Positions 1 to 8,551 of a stretch of 61,134 nucleotides of DNA are shown here, in pieces. The DNA comes from Desertifilum tharense IPPAS B-1220 (lineage in GTDB: Bacteria > Cyanobacteriota > Cyanobacteriia > Cyanobacteriales > Desertifilaceae), in contig NZ_MJGC01000064.1 in NCBI RefSeq assembly GCF_001746915.1, positions 1 to 61,134 of the forward strand, read 5' to 3'. A model generated the notes under the pieces. It saw nothing but the letters and a program-made list of their open reading frames with translations, made no database searches and was not told the origin of the DNA. The position numbers and the translations under genes were made by a program. Position 1 is the first letter of the stretch. Every line of letters starts with the position of its first letter.

Positions 1-1
1 T

Positions 2-103
2 CTGATTGCTGATGTACTTAACGGTCTGTCGATTCATCTTTCCAGGTGGAAGACTTTGCCTCCCTCCCCGGTTGATGCTTTTTATCACTCTAACTCCTCC
101 TAA
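2..103 (+). CDS. possible 3' end of a gene cut by the window edge
   Basis: One forward frame is open from the window edge to a TAA at 101-103 and encodes 33 residues with no recognisable motif. The other two forward frames have stops at once. The peptide is too short to assign to a family. It may be the C-terminus of an upstream gene or simply chance. A repeat block follows about 25 nt later, the same arrangement seen at many confirmed gene ends in this window, which is weak support for a real gene end. Confidence 0.25.
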   Translation: MIADVLNGLSIHLSRWKTLPPSPVDAFYHSNSS

Positions 104-125
104 TCGTAAAATACCTACACCTGTC

Positions 126-215
126 AGGGTGGGGAGATGGGGGGAAGAAGGGAATTAGGAGTTGGGAGTTGGGGGTTGGGGAACAAGGGAATTGGGGGAT
201 AAGGGGATCGCGCCT
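126..215. repeat. G-rich heptamer repeat block
   Basis: The block contains GGGGAGAT-type units followed by tandem GGGAGTT/GGGGGTT heptamers and the GAAGGGAATT linker. The same mix recurs at about 3.87, 12.0, 15.5, 17.4, 21.0 and 31.5 kb. It lies in the leader of the Ser/Thr kinase gene. Short reverse-strand frames across it are artefacts of the repeat. Confidence 0.85.
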
Positions 216-279
216 TGAGTCTAACAAGATTGACATAGCGGATTTTGCGTTTACTTCCTGAAAAGAGTAAACAAGTTGA

Positions 280-1683
280 ATGATTGCTGGCAAAATGGTC
301 GATTCTTTACTTTTAAATCATCGCTATCGGATTATCCGCAGTTTAGGGGTGGGTGGCTTTGGTGAAACCTTCTTGGCAGAAGATACCCAAATGCCTTCAA
401 AACGGCGATGTGCGATCAAGCAGCTCAAACCGATTTTAGATAACCCACAAGCCGATCGAATTGCTCGCCAACGATTTACCCGCGAAGCGACTGTATTAGA
501 AAGACTTGGCGAACTCAACCCCCAAATCCCCCAACTCTATGCGTACTTTCAAGACAATGGATATTTCTACCTCGTTCAAGAATGGATTGAAGGCTTAACC
601 CTCTCTCAACAGGTTTTGCTGAAAGGGATTTTTAGTGAAAATGCCGTTCGCAGAATCCTACTCAGCCTGTTAGCAGTTCTCCAACAAGTTCACAGCCAGC
701 AGATCGTTCACCGCGATATCAAGCCGGATAATATCATCCTGCGGCAGTCAGATGGTCAACCTGTGTTAATTGACTTTGGCGCTGTTAAAGAAGCGATGGG
801 AACGCACCTTTCTCCTCAAGGGCAGTATATACCCTCTATTGTTATTGGCACTCCTGGCTATATGCCTGCCGAACAAGCTCTCGGACGCCCAATTTATAGC
901 AGCGACCTGTATAGTTTAGGCTTAACTGCCATTTATCTGCTGACTGGGAAAACCCCTCAACAGTTGTCTGTTCACCCGGCTACCCATCAAATCCAATGGC
1001 GAAGGGATGCTCCCCAGGTGAGCGCTGCTTTCGCATCAGTCTTAGATCGAGCGATTCAACCTGTAGGAAGCGATCGCTTTTACACGGCTTCTCAAATGCT
1101 TCAGGCGCTATTGCAGCAAAGTCTCGTTTCACTTGGATCGACGCGGGTAATTTCTCCCAGTAATAATGGGGGCGATCGCGTACAGCGAACTGTGAGTTCT
1201 GGATCGATCTCCCGTCTTCAGTTCCTCATCCCTCTGAGTATTGCAGCCAGCATTTGGGGTGGATTTTTCCTGCGAGGCATCATCTCAACACCTTTAACTC
1301 AGGTGAGTTCAACGCCTCTCACCGTTCAACCGGAAACCACAGATTCCTCAGAAAAACTGCCAGTCGCGACTTCTATCCCAACTGCGATCGCGCCAGAAAC
1401 CGAAGTGCGCTATCCCATTTCTGAGATTGTACCGGACGTTTCCTCAGTTGCGATCGCCCAACCGATTCTAGAACAAACCCTAGATGAGATAGCCGATCGA
1501 ATTTTCTACCAACGCTACCCTCAACTCCAAAATCGAAAAATTCAACCCCACGAAACTGCACTGATCCAAGAATGGCATCAAATCCGTCAGTGCGAGGCGA
1601 TTGTAGATTACCACTTTTATCAAAAATATCCCGAACGGCAAAACCGAAAAATTGTGCGGGGAGAAAAAGACTTGCACCAATGA
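280..1683 (+). CDS. membrane-anchored Ser/Thr protein kinase, 3' end frameshifted
   Basis: This is a Hanks-type serine/threonine kinase of 467 residues. Visible motifs are a glycine-rich loop (GVGGFGET, about 23-30), the catalytic lysine in AIKQL (K47), HRDIKPDN (D146), the Mg-binding DFG (D165) and a TPGYMPAEQ activation segment. A single membrane helix lies at about 313-335. The part after the helix carries two related units, FYQRYPQLQNRKI (409-421) and FYQKYPERQNRKI (446-458). The second unit ends abruptly. Removing one T at 1681 restores a 13-residue tail (EWRSIRERVQGCN) ending at TAA 1721-1723, and this tail resembles the EWHQIRQ that follows unit 1. I infer a 1-nt frameshift, or a sequencing error, at the 3' end. 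ATG 280 is used; ATG 295 is an alternative start. The substrate is unknown. Confidence 0.9.
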   Translation: MIAGKMVDSLLLNHRYRIIRSLGVGGFGETFLAEDTQMPSKRRCAIKQLKPILDNPQADRIARQRFTREATVLERLGELNPQIPQLYAYFQDNGYFYLVQEWIEGLTLSQQVLLKGIFSENAVRRILLSLLAVLQQVHSQQIVHRDIKPDNIILRQSDGQPVLIDFGAVKEAMGTHLSPQGQYIPSIVIGTPGYMPAEQALGRPIYSSDLYSLGLTAIYLLTGKTPQQLSVHPATHQIQWRRDAPQVSAAFASVLDRAIQPVGSDRFYTASQMLQALLQQSLVSLGSTRVISPSNNGGDRVQRTVSSGSISRLQFLIPLSIAASIWGGFFLRGIISTPLTQVSSTPLTVQPETTDSSEKLPVATSIPTAIAPETEVRYPISEIVPDVSSVAIAQPILEQTLDEIADRIFYQRYPQLQNRKIQPHETALIQEWHQIRQCEAIVDYHFYQKYPERQNRKIVRGEKDLHQ

Positions 1684-1693
1684 GTGGCGATCG

Positions 1694-1724
1694 ATTCGCG
1701 AACGGGTGCAAGGATGCAATTAAC
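1694..1724 (+). repeat. 31-bp direct repeat, copy 1 (duplicated kinase tail)
   Basis: The sequence begins ATTCGCGAACGGGTG and ends GGATGCAATTAAC. It matches 2381-2411 with a single mismatch. In the frame displaced by the upstream frameshift it encodes IRERVQGCN plus stop, the apparent ancestral end of the kinase. Confidence 0.85.
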
Positions 1725-1839
1725 TTTTAAGAATGAGCTTTGTCACAGGGTTAGGAGTAAGTAAAACTTAAAGCACCTTGTATTGTATGCTAATGAAGTT
1801 TTGAGATTTAAAGCTTTGTTTTTATAAATTTCAGTATAA

Positions 1840-2181
1840 ATGTCTGTTCCACCAGAAATCCAATTGATTCTTGACCGACTGTATCAAGAGCTAGACGAGA
1901 CTGAAAGAGAGGCGATCGTAGGGTTAAACTTAGTTAGACAAAGATTGTCTCTGTTTCCAGAAAATGAGATATTAAGGCAATTGTTTGCTACGTTGAGCAA
2001 TATCCTTTTTTTTGTAGAAATTCACAGAGGTCGAATTAGCTATATAATTGAGCAAATTTCTTATAACGATACACCTGCTCAAGTTCTGCAAGAAGTTGGC
2101 GAAGATTTGGGATTGATTCTGGGTAGAGTGTTAGACGCTAAAATGAATGTGAATCAGATTAAAAACCGTTTGGAGGATTGA
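1840..2181 (+). CDS. small helical protein of unknown function
   Basis: The product is 113 residues with no recognised family. It is predicted largely alpha-helical and acidic, rich in Leu, Ile and Glu, with no signal peptide or obvious membrane helix. The ATG at 1840 is followed by an uninterrupted frame that ends at a TGA lying two bases before the next gene's ATG, so the two genes are probably a translationally coupled operon. Codon choice is more AT-rich than in the flanking kinase and carboxypeptidase. The pair lies between two copies of a 31-bp direct repeat, which suggests a mobile or inserted cassette. No function can be assigned. Confidence 0.7.
   Translation: MSVPPEIQLILDRLYQELDETEREAIVGLNLVRQRLSLFPENEILRQLFATLSNILFFVEIHRGRISYIIEQISYNDTPAQVLQEVGEDLGLILGRVLDAKMNVNQIKNRLED
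2172..2177 (+). promoter_or_regulatory. ribosome binding site fixing the start at 2184
   Basis: GGAGGA lies 6 nt before ATG 2184. This supports that ATG over an in-frame TTG at 2178 that overlaps the previous gene's last codons. Confidence 0.65.
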
Positions 2182-2183
2182 GC

Positions 2184-2369
2184 ATGACCCAACCTTCGAT
2201 GAGTGCAGAAGAATTAAGCAAACTTGAAGAATTGCTAGAACTTGCTAAAACAACCGAGCATCAAATGCAAGAACTTGCAGATTTTACCCTGGAAATCAAC
2301 CAAAAATACGAAAAACTGCTAGCCCAATTCAGAGTCAGTCAGAAATTAGAGGCGAATGGGATTGATTAG
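2184..2369 (+). CDS. short coiled-coil protein of unknown function
   Basis: The product is 61 residues, strongly helical and Glu/Leu/Lys-rich (EELSKLEELLELAKTTEH), with a heptad pattern that suggests a coiled coil. It follows the 113-residue gene by two bases and is probably co-translated, so the two products may bind each other. A small acidic pair like this resembles some toxin-antitoxin or chaperone-like pairs, but no family motif supports that. The second copy of the 31-bp repeat begins 12 nt after its stop. Confidence 0.65.
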   Translation: MTQPSMSAEELSKLEELLELAKTTEHQMQELADFTLEINQKYEKLLAQFRVSQKLEANGID

Positions 2370-2380
2370 CTTTAGCATCA

Positions 2381-2411
2381 ATTCGCGAACGGGTGAAAGG
2401 ATGCAATTAAC
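2381..2411 (+). repeat. 31-bp direct repeat, copy 2 (orphan kinase tail)
   Basis: This copy is near-identical to 1694-1724. Read in the right frame it encodes SIRERVKGCN plus stop (TAA 2408-2410), the end of a kinase-like tail without the rest of the gene. It looks like a remnant of a duplicated or deleted gene end. Confidence 0.8.
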
Positions 2412-2489
2412 CTTAATTTCCGAGCCAACCGATCCAGATGGGTATCCCGCCTCGTTAAACTAGAGTCGCTCCCTGCTGAATTCTTCAAA

Positions 2490-3857
2490 ATGCTCAAAGC
2501 CTTTCCTCTGAGTGCTGCTTGTTCTGTTGCTTTGCTAGCCTTGATTTCTGGATGTTCCAACCTATCCCAAGCCGGATCGACCCAAAATGCGACCAACTCC
2601 CTAGAACAGGCCGTTGTTCCCAATCCTAGCGAGCAAACGGGAAATACAGCAAAGCCACCCCTTCAAGTGAGTCGAGTTTTAACGGCTGCGCCCGATAACC
2701 CCGATCCGACTGTTAATGCAGCCATTCAACTGTATGTCAACCAACTCGCTAGTCAAGGCTTTGCTCAGGCGAACCAAGGCGTCTGGATGCAATCGGGAGA
2801 TACCTTACTGGCGAATCATCAAGGAACTGTTCCCTTACCTGCGGCTTCCATTACAAAGGTTGCAACCTCCCTAGCTGCCCTGTCAACCTATGGGCCAGAT
2901 CATCAATTTAAAACCCAATTTATCGCAACCGGGCCAGTAGAAAATGGCGTATTGCAAGGGGATTTAGTGGTGGTTGGCGGGCAAGATCCATTTTTTGTCT
3001 GGGAAGAAGCGATCGCAGTCGGTAATACTCTCAATCAGATGGGAATTCGCCAAATTACCGGAAACTTGACGATCGTAGGGCCATTTTACATGAACTTTGA
3101 AACCCTTCCCCAAGCTGCCGGACAGTTTCTCTATACTGCATTGGATTCTCAACTCTGGTCTGGAGAAGTTGAAGATCAATACCGTACCTTACCTTCTGGA
3201 ACGCCGCGCCCGCAAGTTCGGATTCAAGGTTCTGTCCAAGTTGCATCCACCCCACCGAATAACCTGCAACCCATCGTTAATCATTACTCCTATCCCGTCG
3301 CTGAGTTGCTGAAGAAGATGAACCAATACAGCAACAATCTCATGGCGGATATGCTAGCCGATACTGTGGGTGGGGCGCGAGTCGTCGCCCAAAAAGCTGC
3401 ACAAGCCGCCGGAGTTCCCCAAGCCGAAATTCAACTGATTAATGGTTCGGGTTTAGGGGTAGAAAATCGCATTTCTCCCCGCGCCGCCGTGGCGATGTTC
3501 CGCGCTACCGAACAATTACTCCAACCCCATCAAATGACGGTAGCCGATATTTTCACCGTCGTCGGACGCGATGCAGGTATTCTAGAAACGCGCCAACTTC
3601 CTAGCCTAGCCGTAGTGAAGTCAGGAACCCTTAATGAAGTCAGTTCTTTAGCAGGTGCTATCCCCACGCAACAGCAAGGAACGATCTGGTTTGCCATTAT
3701 GAACGGCGGAACCGATATCGAAGGCTTTCGCTTAGAACAAGAGGGCTTATTACGCAGTTTCCTCCAACAATGGGGAACCTTAGCCGTTTCTCCCCAAGAG
3801 TTACTCCCTAACCCTCAAAGACAAAGCAAGCGTTCTTATAGTGAGTTGGTGAAGTAA
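2490..3857 (+). CDS. D-alanyl-D-alanine carboxypeptidase/endopeptidase, PBP4 type (peptidase S13)
   Basis: This is a penicillin-binding protein that trims peptidoglycan peptides in the periplasm. The three active-site motifs are visible: SITK (S120-K123), SNN (281-283) and KSGT (377-380). The N-terminus has a hydrophobic signal with a lipobox (LISGC, Cys22), so the 455-residue protein is probably a lipoprotein. The length suits the S13 family, although the insert between SxxK and SxN appears short compared with E. coli DacB. The upstream 78 bp carry the second copy of the 31-bp repeat. The gene ends just before a repeat block. Confidence 0.88.
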   Translation: MLKAFPLSAACSVALLALISGCSNLSQAGSTQNATNSLEQAVVPNPSEQTGNTAKPPLQVSRVLTAAPDNPDPTVNAAIQLYVNQLASQGFAQANQGVWMQSGDTLLANHQGTVPLPAASITKVATSLAALSTYGPDHQFKTQFIATGPVENGVLQGDLVVVGGQDPFFVWEEAIAVGNTLNQMGIRQITGNLTIVGPFYMNFETLPQAAGQFLYTALDSQLWSGEVEDQYRTLPSGTPRPQVRIQGSVQVASTPPNNLQPIVNHYSYPVAELLKKMNQYSNNLMADMLADTVGGARVVAQKAAQAAGVPQAEIQLINGSGLGVENRISPRAAVAMFRATEQLLQPHQMTVADIFTVVGRDAGILETRQLPSLAVVKSGTLNEVSSLAGAIPTQQQGTIWFAIMNGGTDIEGFRLEQEGLLRSFLQQWGTLAVSPQELLPNPQRQSKRSYSELVK

Positions 3858-3860
3858 GTC

Positions 3861-4112
3861 GGATGGGGGGATGGGGAGGTGGGGAGGTGGGGAGATGGGG
3901 GGATAGGAAAACTTGATAACTATCAATTCAGCACACTGCTACGCACCAAGCAAGCATCTACGAAACTGCTTACTTTCTTCTCTCCTCTGAGGAATACCGC
4001 TACTTGGCGTGCAAGTTACGTCACTCGGAACTCAGCACTTTCTTCCCCCCACCTCCCCACCCCCCTATCCTCTTCCCACTCAGCACTCAGCACTTTACAC
4101 TCAGCACTTGGG
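3861..4112. repeat. repeat block between carboxypeptidase and histidine kinase genes
   Basis: GGGGAGGT/GGGGATGG units (3861-3905) are followed by a short unique stretch. CGGAACT, C-rich CCCCACCTCC units and CAGCACT heptamers then run from about 4025 to 4112. The last heptamers overlap the 3' end of the reverse-strand histidine kinase gene and supply its stop codon. Confidence 0.85.
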
Positions 4113-6479
4113 TAAGGTGGCGATCGCAGTTGTCCCTACTCCAACTTGGGAGATCAACTCAATTTCGCCGCTGTGGAGTTCGATGGCTTTCTTGACGATG
4201 GACAGTCCTAAACCCGTACCGGGGAGGGAACCGACGTTACTCCCGCGATGGAAGAGTTCAAAGATGTGGGGTTGGTCGGCTTCGGGGATGCCTAAACCGC
4301 TATCTTGAATGGTAAAGATCGCGAACTCCTCTTCGCAAGCTAGATGAAAATGTACTTCTTCTCCCAAGGGAGAATATTTTAAGGCGTTGGTGAGTAAATT
4401 TGCCAGAATGTGGCGCAATAGGTGACGATCGATAACGGCGGTGGGATCGCCTGCTTGGGTAAAGCGGATGGGGGGTAAAACGGGATAGGGGTAAGCTTCA
4501 TTTTCGGGTTGAGAACGTTGCAATTCGCGATCGCCCTTGAGTTCTTCACAAAGCTGTTGACAAAATTCCCCTAGGTTTATAAGGATCGGTTGAAAGGGTA
4601 TTTTCCCGCTTTCGATGGCACCCAAGGTTAAGACATCATCGAGTAATTGCGTCATTTGGTTGACAGCAACTTGAATGCGGCGAACGTGTAACTCTCGTTT
4701 TTCTACAGGCCATTGGTGCCCGTATTGTCCGAGTCCTTCAGCCGAAGAGTGAATGGCAGTCAGGGGGGCGCGATACTGATGGGAGATGGTGGTAATAAAG
4801 CGCGATCGCAAATCGTTGAGTTCTTGTTCTCTTAATAGCGCCCGTCTCGCCTCTGCTTCCGCCCGTTGATGTTCGGTGATATCTAGGGCGAAAATACAGA
4901 CATATTCTTGACCCTGGAATAATAGATAATTCTCGGTTAACTCTACGGGAATAATTTTTTCCTCTTTGGTTTGGTGTTGGGAGTCCAAACACAGGGAACC
5001 AAACTCTTTGAGCATTCCCCAATGTTCCGCCCAAACCTCCGGCTGAAAATCTGGGGCGATATCGTGAATTCGCAGGCGCAATAACTCCGAACGGCGATAG
5101 CCTAATGATAGGGCGGCGGTTTCGTTAACGTACAAAATTCGTCCATCCGCACTGACTAAAAAGGCGGCGACGGCTGCACCATCTAGCATCGAACGGGTGA
5201 GGCGCAGGGCAGATTCGGCGGTACGGCGTTCGGTGATATCTTTAATCATGGCGATCGCAAAACTGGGTTCGCCACCATCATCTTTCACCAAAGACACGGT
5301 TAAGTGCGCCCACAAACCCTTACCATCGCTGCGAAATAACTGTAACTCGCGTTCGTAGCGCTCAATTTCTGCATCCGCCAAGTCTTCATAAATCGTCCGT
5401 TCTGTTCGCGCATCATCGGGATGGACAAAATCAGTAAACTCGCGGAACTGCAAGGCTTCTTCAGAGTAACCCAGCATTTGCTGCATGACGGGATTGCTTT
5501 CTAAAATCTGACCCCGCAAATCTAGGCGACAAATGCCAATGGTTGCCCGTTCAAAAATGGCTCTCAGACGGGCTTCGCTTTCCTGTAAAGCCGCCTCTGC
5601 TCGCTTTCGCCCCACCAACTCGGTTAACAGGCGTTGATTGAGCTTGCGGAGGGCTGTAGTGCGCGTTTCCACTCGCATCGCTAGGGCTTCATTCGACTTT
5701 TGCAGGGTGGCTTCCACCAGTTGGCGGTGGGTGATATCGGTTTGGACGCCAATATAGTGGGTAATGCTGCCTTGGGGGCTGCGAACTGGAGAGATCGATA
5801 ACTCATTCCAAAAGATCGATCCGTCCTTGCGTTGATTTTTGAGAATCACCTTACAGGAGATCCCTTCGCGCAAGCAAATCCGAATCTGTTCGACAGCCAC
5901 AGGATCGGTATCTGGGGTTTGTAGAAAACGGCAGTTTTGCCCCAACACTTCTGCTTGAGAATAGCCGGTAATTTGTTCAAAGGCGCGGTTACAGTAAATA
6001 ATCGGATAGTCTGGCTTGTGCAGATCGGCGATGGTAATGCCGCAAGTGGTGGCTTCTAATGCTTGATGATAGAGCTTGACTTGGGTTTCTAGGGCCGGGG
6101 AAGCTGTCGCGAGTTTGCCAATGGCGTAAATATCGCCGTCGGGGGTTGCACTGAAGCGCCACTGACACCGATGATAGGTGCCGTCTTTATGGCGGTAGCG
6201 GTTTTGTAGGGGGTAGCGTTTCTGGTTAATACAGCTTTTGAGGGCGGTTTGACTAGAGGGGGTATCTTGCGGATCGACGAGGGCTAACCAGGTTTGCGAT
6301 CGCAATTCCTCTGGCTGCCAGCCTAAACAGTCTGTCCATACTGAGTTCAAGGCTTTAAACGCTCCGTCTGACCCTAAAATACAGCAAAGGTCTTCTGAGA
6401 GTTCAAAAAAGGTTTGCACCTTCAGTTCTAGGGGAGACAATGCTGACGACTGTTGATTGACATGCATTGAGTGCGCCAT
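4101..6479 (-). CDS. LOV/multi-PAS sensor histidine kinase
   Basis: This 792-residue soluble sensor kinase has PAS 1 at about 20-125, a LOV-type PAS at about 135-250, PAS 3 at about 300-415, PAS 4 at about 428-535, HisKA at about 555-622 and HATPase at about 680-790. The LOV domain has GQNCRFLQ with the adduct-forming Cys183, the NQRKDGSIFWN strand with both flavin-contacting Asn, and the Gln of YIGVQTDIT. It should therefore bind FMN and sense blue light. The phospho-acceptor is His567 in SHQYRAPL, where the usual acidic residue after His is Gln. N-box Asn698 and G2 GTGLGLS (754-760) are intact. No response regulator gene adjoins it. The last two residues and the stop come from a GTGCTGA repeat. 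The Hsp70-like gene is divergent. Confidence 0.9.
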   Translation of the reverse strand: MAHSMHVNQQSSALSPLELKVQTFFELSEDLCCILGSDGAFKALNSVWTDCLGWQPEELRSQTWLALVDPQDTPSSQTALKSCINQKRYPLQNRYRHKDGTYHRCQWRFSATPDGDIYAIGKLATASPALETQVKLYHQALEATTCGITIADLHKPDYPIIYCNRAFEQITGYSQAEVLGQNCRFLQTPDTDPVAVEQIRICLREGISCKVILKNQRKDGSIFWNELSISPVRSPQGSITHYIGVQTDITHRQLVEATLQKSNEALAMRVETRTTALRKLNQRLLTELVGRKRAEAALQESEARLRAIFERATIGICRLDLRGQILESNPVMQQMLGYSEEALQFREFTDFVHPDDARTERTIYEDLADAEIERYERELQLFRSDGKGLWAHLTVSLVKDDGGEPSFAIAMIKDITERRTAESALRLTRSMLDGAAVAAFLVSADGRILYVNETAALSLGYRRSELLRLRIHDIAPDFQPEVWAEHWGMLKEFGSLCLDSQHQTKEEKIIPVELTENYLLFQGQEYVCIFALDITEHQRAEAEARRALLREQELNDLRSRFITTISHQYRAPLTAIHSSAEGLGQYGHQWPVEKRELHVRRIQVAVNQMTQLLDDVLTLGAIESGKIPFQPILINLGEFCQQLCEELKGDRELQRSQPENEAYPYPVLPPIRFTQAGDPTAVIDRHLLRHILANLLTNALKYSPLGEEVHFHLACEEEFAIFTIQDSGLGIPEADQPHIFELFHRGSNVGSLPGTGLGLSIVKKAIELHSGEIELISQVGVGTTAIATLPKC

Positions 6480-6824
6480 TGAGAAACACCAATCGCTCTG
6501 AGTGCAGAAAACTCGCTTTGGGTTAAGGCTCGATCTCTAGAAGGTGGGATAACTTCGCAAGACACTCAACCTTATTACCCTTTTTAACATCGTTCTTTGC
6601 CTTTCGCGAAGCGTGAATTTATCAGGTTTCCTCTACCCAACACTACAATGTTAAATTAGTTACCCCAAGACAATTGCTGGCCTATCGCTGGAGAAAAACA
6701 CTGACTGTGTTGTGTAGGGTACGGCTACGCAGAATAACGGAGTAATTTTCAATCCCTTGTTCTTCCCTCCCTGGCTTGCTTTAAGCTTTTATGATGGATC
6801 GAAGTGAAGGATTGATAAGAGAGT
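6480..6824. other. divergent intergenic region, no gene
   Basis: These 345 bp separate the divergent histidine kinase and Hsp70-like genes and should contain both promoters. No open frame of note and no heptamer block are visible. No clear -35/-10 pair could be assigned with confidence. Confidence 0.5.
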
Positions 6825-8405
6825 ATGGCGATCGCAATCGATTTTGGCACTAGCAATACCGTTATTGCCCGCTGGAACCCAGTCACCGCCCAGCCGGAAA
6901 CGCTGAAATTACCGAACTTTTCTCTACAACAAGCCCAAAATCCCCCCCTAATTCCCAGTTTGATTTACGTGGAAGAGGCACAAGCAGGGCAAGTTTTAGT
7001 TGGGCAACAGGTGCGCGATCGCGGTTTAGATTTAAGTTCGGATTCGCGTTTTTTTAGAAACTTCAAGCGGGGAATTGGCTCGGATATTCAAGGCTTTCTA
7101 CCCGATTTAGAGGGTAGGAGTATCACTTTTGAACAAATCGGACAATGGTTTCTAACTCGCCTGGTTGAACAACTTCAAGGGGAAGATTCTGTAATTGTTA
7201 CCGTTCCGGTGGATAGTTTTGAAGCCTATCGCCACTGGTTAGGTAATGTGTTTGCCGATCTCAAAATTGAACGGGTGCGGATGGTAGATGAACCGACTGC
7301 CGCTGCTTTGGGGTATGGCATGGCAGAAGAAGAACTTTTATTAGTGCTAGATTTTGGGGGAGGAACGCTAGATTTATCCTTGGTTCGCCTCGATCGCAGC
7401 GCTGGCAAGAAACCGTTAGGCTTTGTGTTGAAATGGGGTGAAAAACTCTTTTCGGAAGAGTCTGGACAAAAGGTAAAAACAGCGAGAGTTTTAGCCAAAG
7501 CCGGACAAAATTTAGGCGGTTCGGATATTGATAACTGGTTAGTAGACTACTTTGCTGAAGCTCAAAATATTCCCAAAACAGCTTTGATCGCTCGCCTTGC
7601 CGAACGTCTCAAAATTCAATTATCCCTGAATTCCGAAGCCACAGAAGTTTATTTTGATGAAGATTCTTTAGAGAGTTATGAACTCAGTTTAAATCGCGAT
7701 CGCTTTCAGGAAATCCTGCAAAAACACCAATTTTTCGATCGCTTAGATGAGGCGATGAATCAAGTTTTGCAACAAGCCAAACGCCAGGGCTTAGAACTCA
7801 ATGATATCAGCGCGCTGTTACTCGTTGGAGGGACTGCCCAAATTCCCGCCGTTCAAACCTGGGTACAGCAATATTTTAATGAATCTCAGATTCGTTCGCA
7901 AAAACCCTTTGAAGCGATCGCCCAGGGTGCCTTACAGTTAGTTCAGGGAATTGAACTCAAAGACTTTCTCTATCACGGCTATGGCATCCGCTATTGGGAT
8001 CGTCGCAACAAGCGCCATAGCTGGCATCCCCTGATTAAAGAAGGGCAACCCTACCCAATGAGCGAACCTGTAGAATTAACCTTGGGGGCATCCTCAGACA
8101 ATCAACCCAGTATTGAATTAATTATCGGCGAACTGGGTGCAGAAACAGGCGGAACCGAGGTTTACTTTGATGGCGATCGCCTCATCACTCGCATTCTAGG
8201 CCGCGACCAACAAGCCGTCAAACCCCTCAACGATCGCGAAGGTGCCAGAACCATCGCCAAACTCGATCCCCCTGGCTTTCCGGGAAGCGATCGCATTAAG
8301 ATCCTATTCCAGGTAGACGAACAGCGCTTTCTCCGCATGACGGTAGAAGACTTACTCACCAACCAAACCCTACTCGACGACAAACCCGTCGTTCAACTCA
8401 GTTAA
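6825..8405 (+). CDS. Hsp70-like ATPase (short DnaK relative)
   Basis: This is an actin-fold ATPase of the Hsp70 family. Visible are the phosphate-1 loop (AIDFGTSNT, residues 4-12), a DEPTAAALGYG segment, the phosphate-2 loop (LDFGGGTLDLSLV, about 174-186) and the adenosine motif (LLVGGTAQIP, about 331). At 526 residues it lacks room for the full DnaK substrate domain and lid, so it is a specialised relative rather than the housekeeping chaperone. The C-terminal 140 residues may form a beta-rich substrate region. No DnaJ or GrpE gene is nearby. The client is unknown. Confidence 0.87.
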   Translation: MAIAIDFGTSNTVIARWNPVTAQPETLKLPNFSLQQAQNPPLIPSLIYVEEAQAGQVLVGQQVRDRGLDLSSDSRFFRNFKRGIGSDIQGFLPDLEGRSITFEQIGQWFLTRLVEQLQGEDSVIVTVPVDSFEAYRHWLGNVFADLKIERVRMVDEPTAAALGYGMAEEELLLVLDFGGGTLDLSLVRLDRSAGKKPLGFVLKWGEKLFSEESGQKVKTARVLAKAGQNLGGSDIDNWLVDYFAEAQNIPKTALIARLAERLKIQLSLNSEATEVYFDEDSLESYELSLNRDRFQEILQKHQFFDRLDEAMNQVLQQAKRQGLELNDISALLLVGGTAQIPAVQTWVQQYFNESQIRSQKPFEAIAQGALQLVQGIELKDFLYHGYGIRYWDRRNKRHSWHPLIKEGQPYPMSEPVELTLGASSDNQPSIELIIGELGAETGGTEVYFDGDRLITRILGRDQQAVKPLNDREGARTIAKLDPPGFPGSDRIKILFQVDEQRFLRMTVEDLLTNQTLLDDKPVVQLS

Positions 8406-8551
8406 GTATCGGATAGAGATTGCGATCGCGCTACATCGTAAGGCTACGTCTAGGCTAAGTGCGATCGTTAACTCAGTTTATAGAATTTAGCAAGTCAGCC
8501 AAAGAAGCGGTTAACCTGATAGCATCCTTTTACTAAATCCGCTCAATCTCC

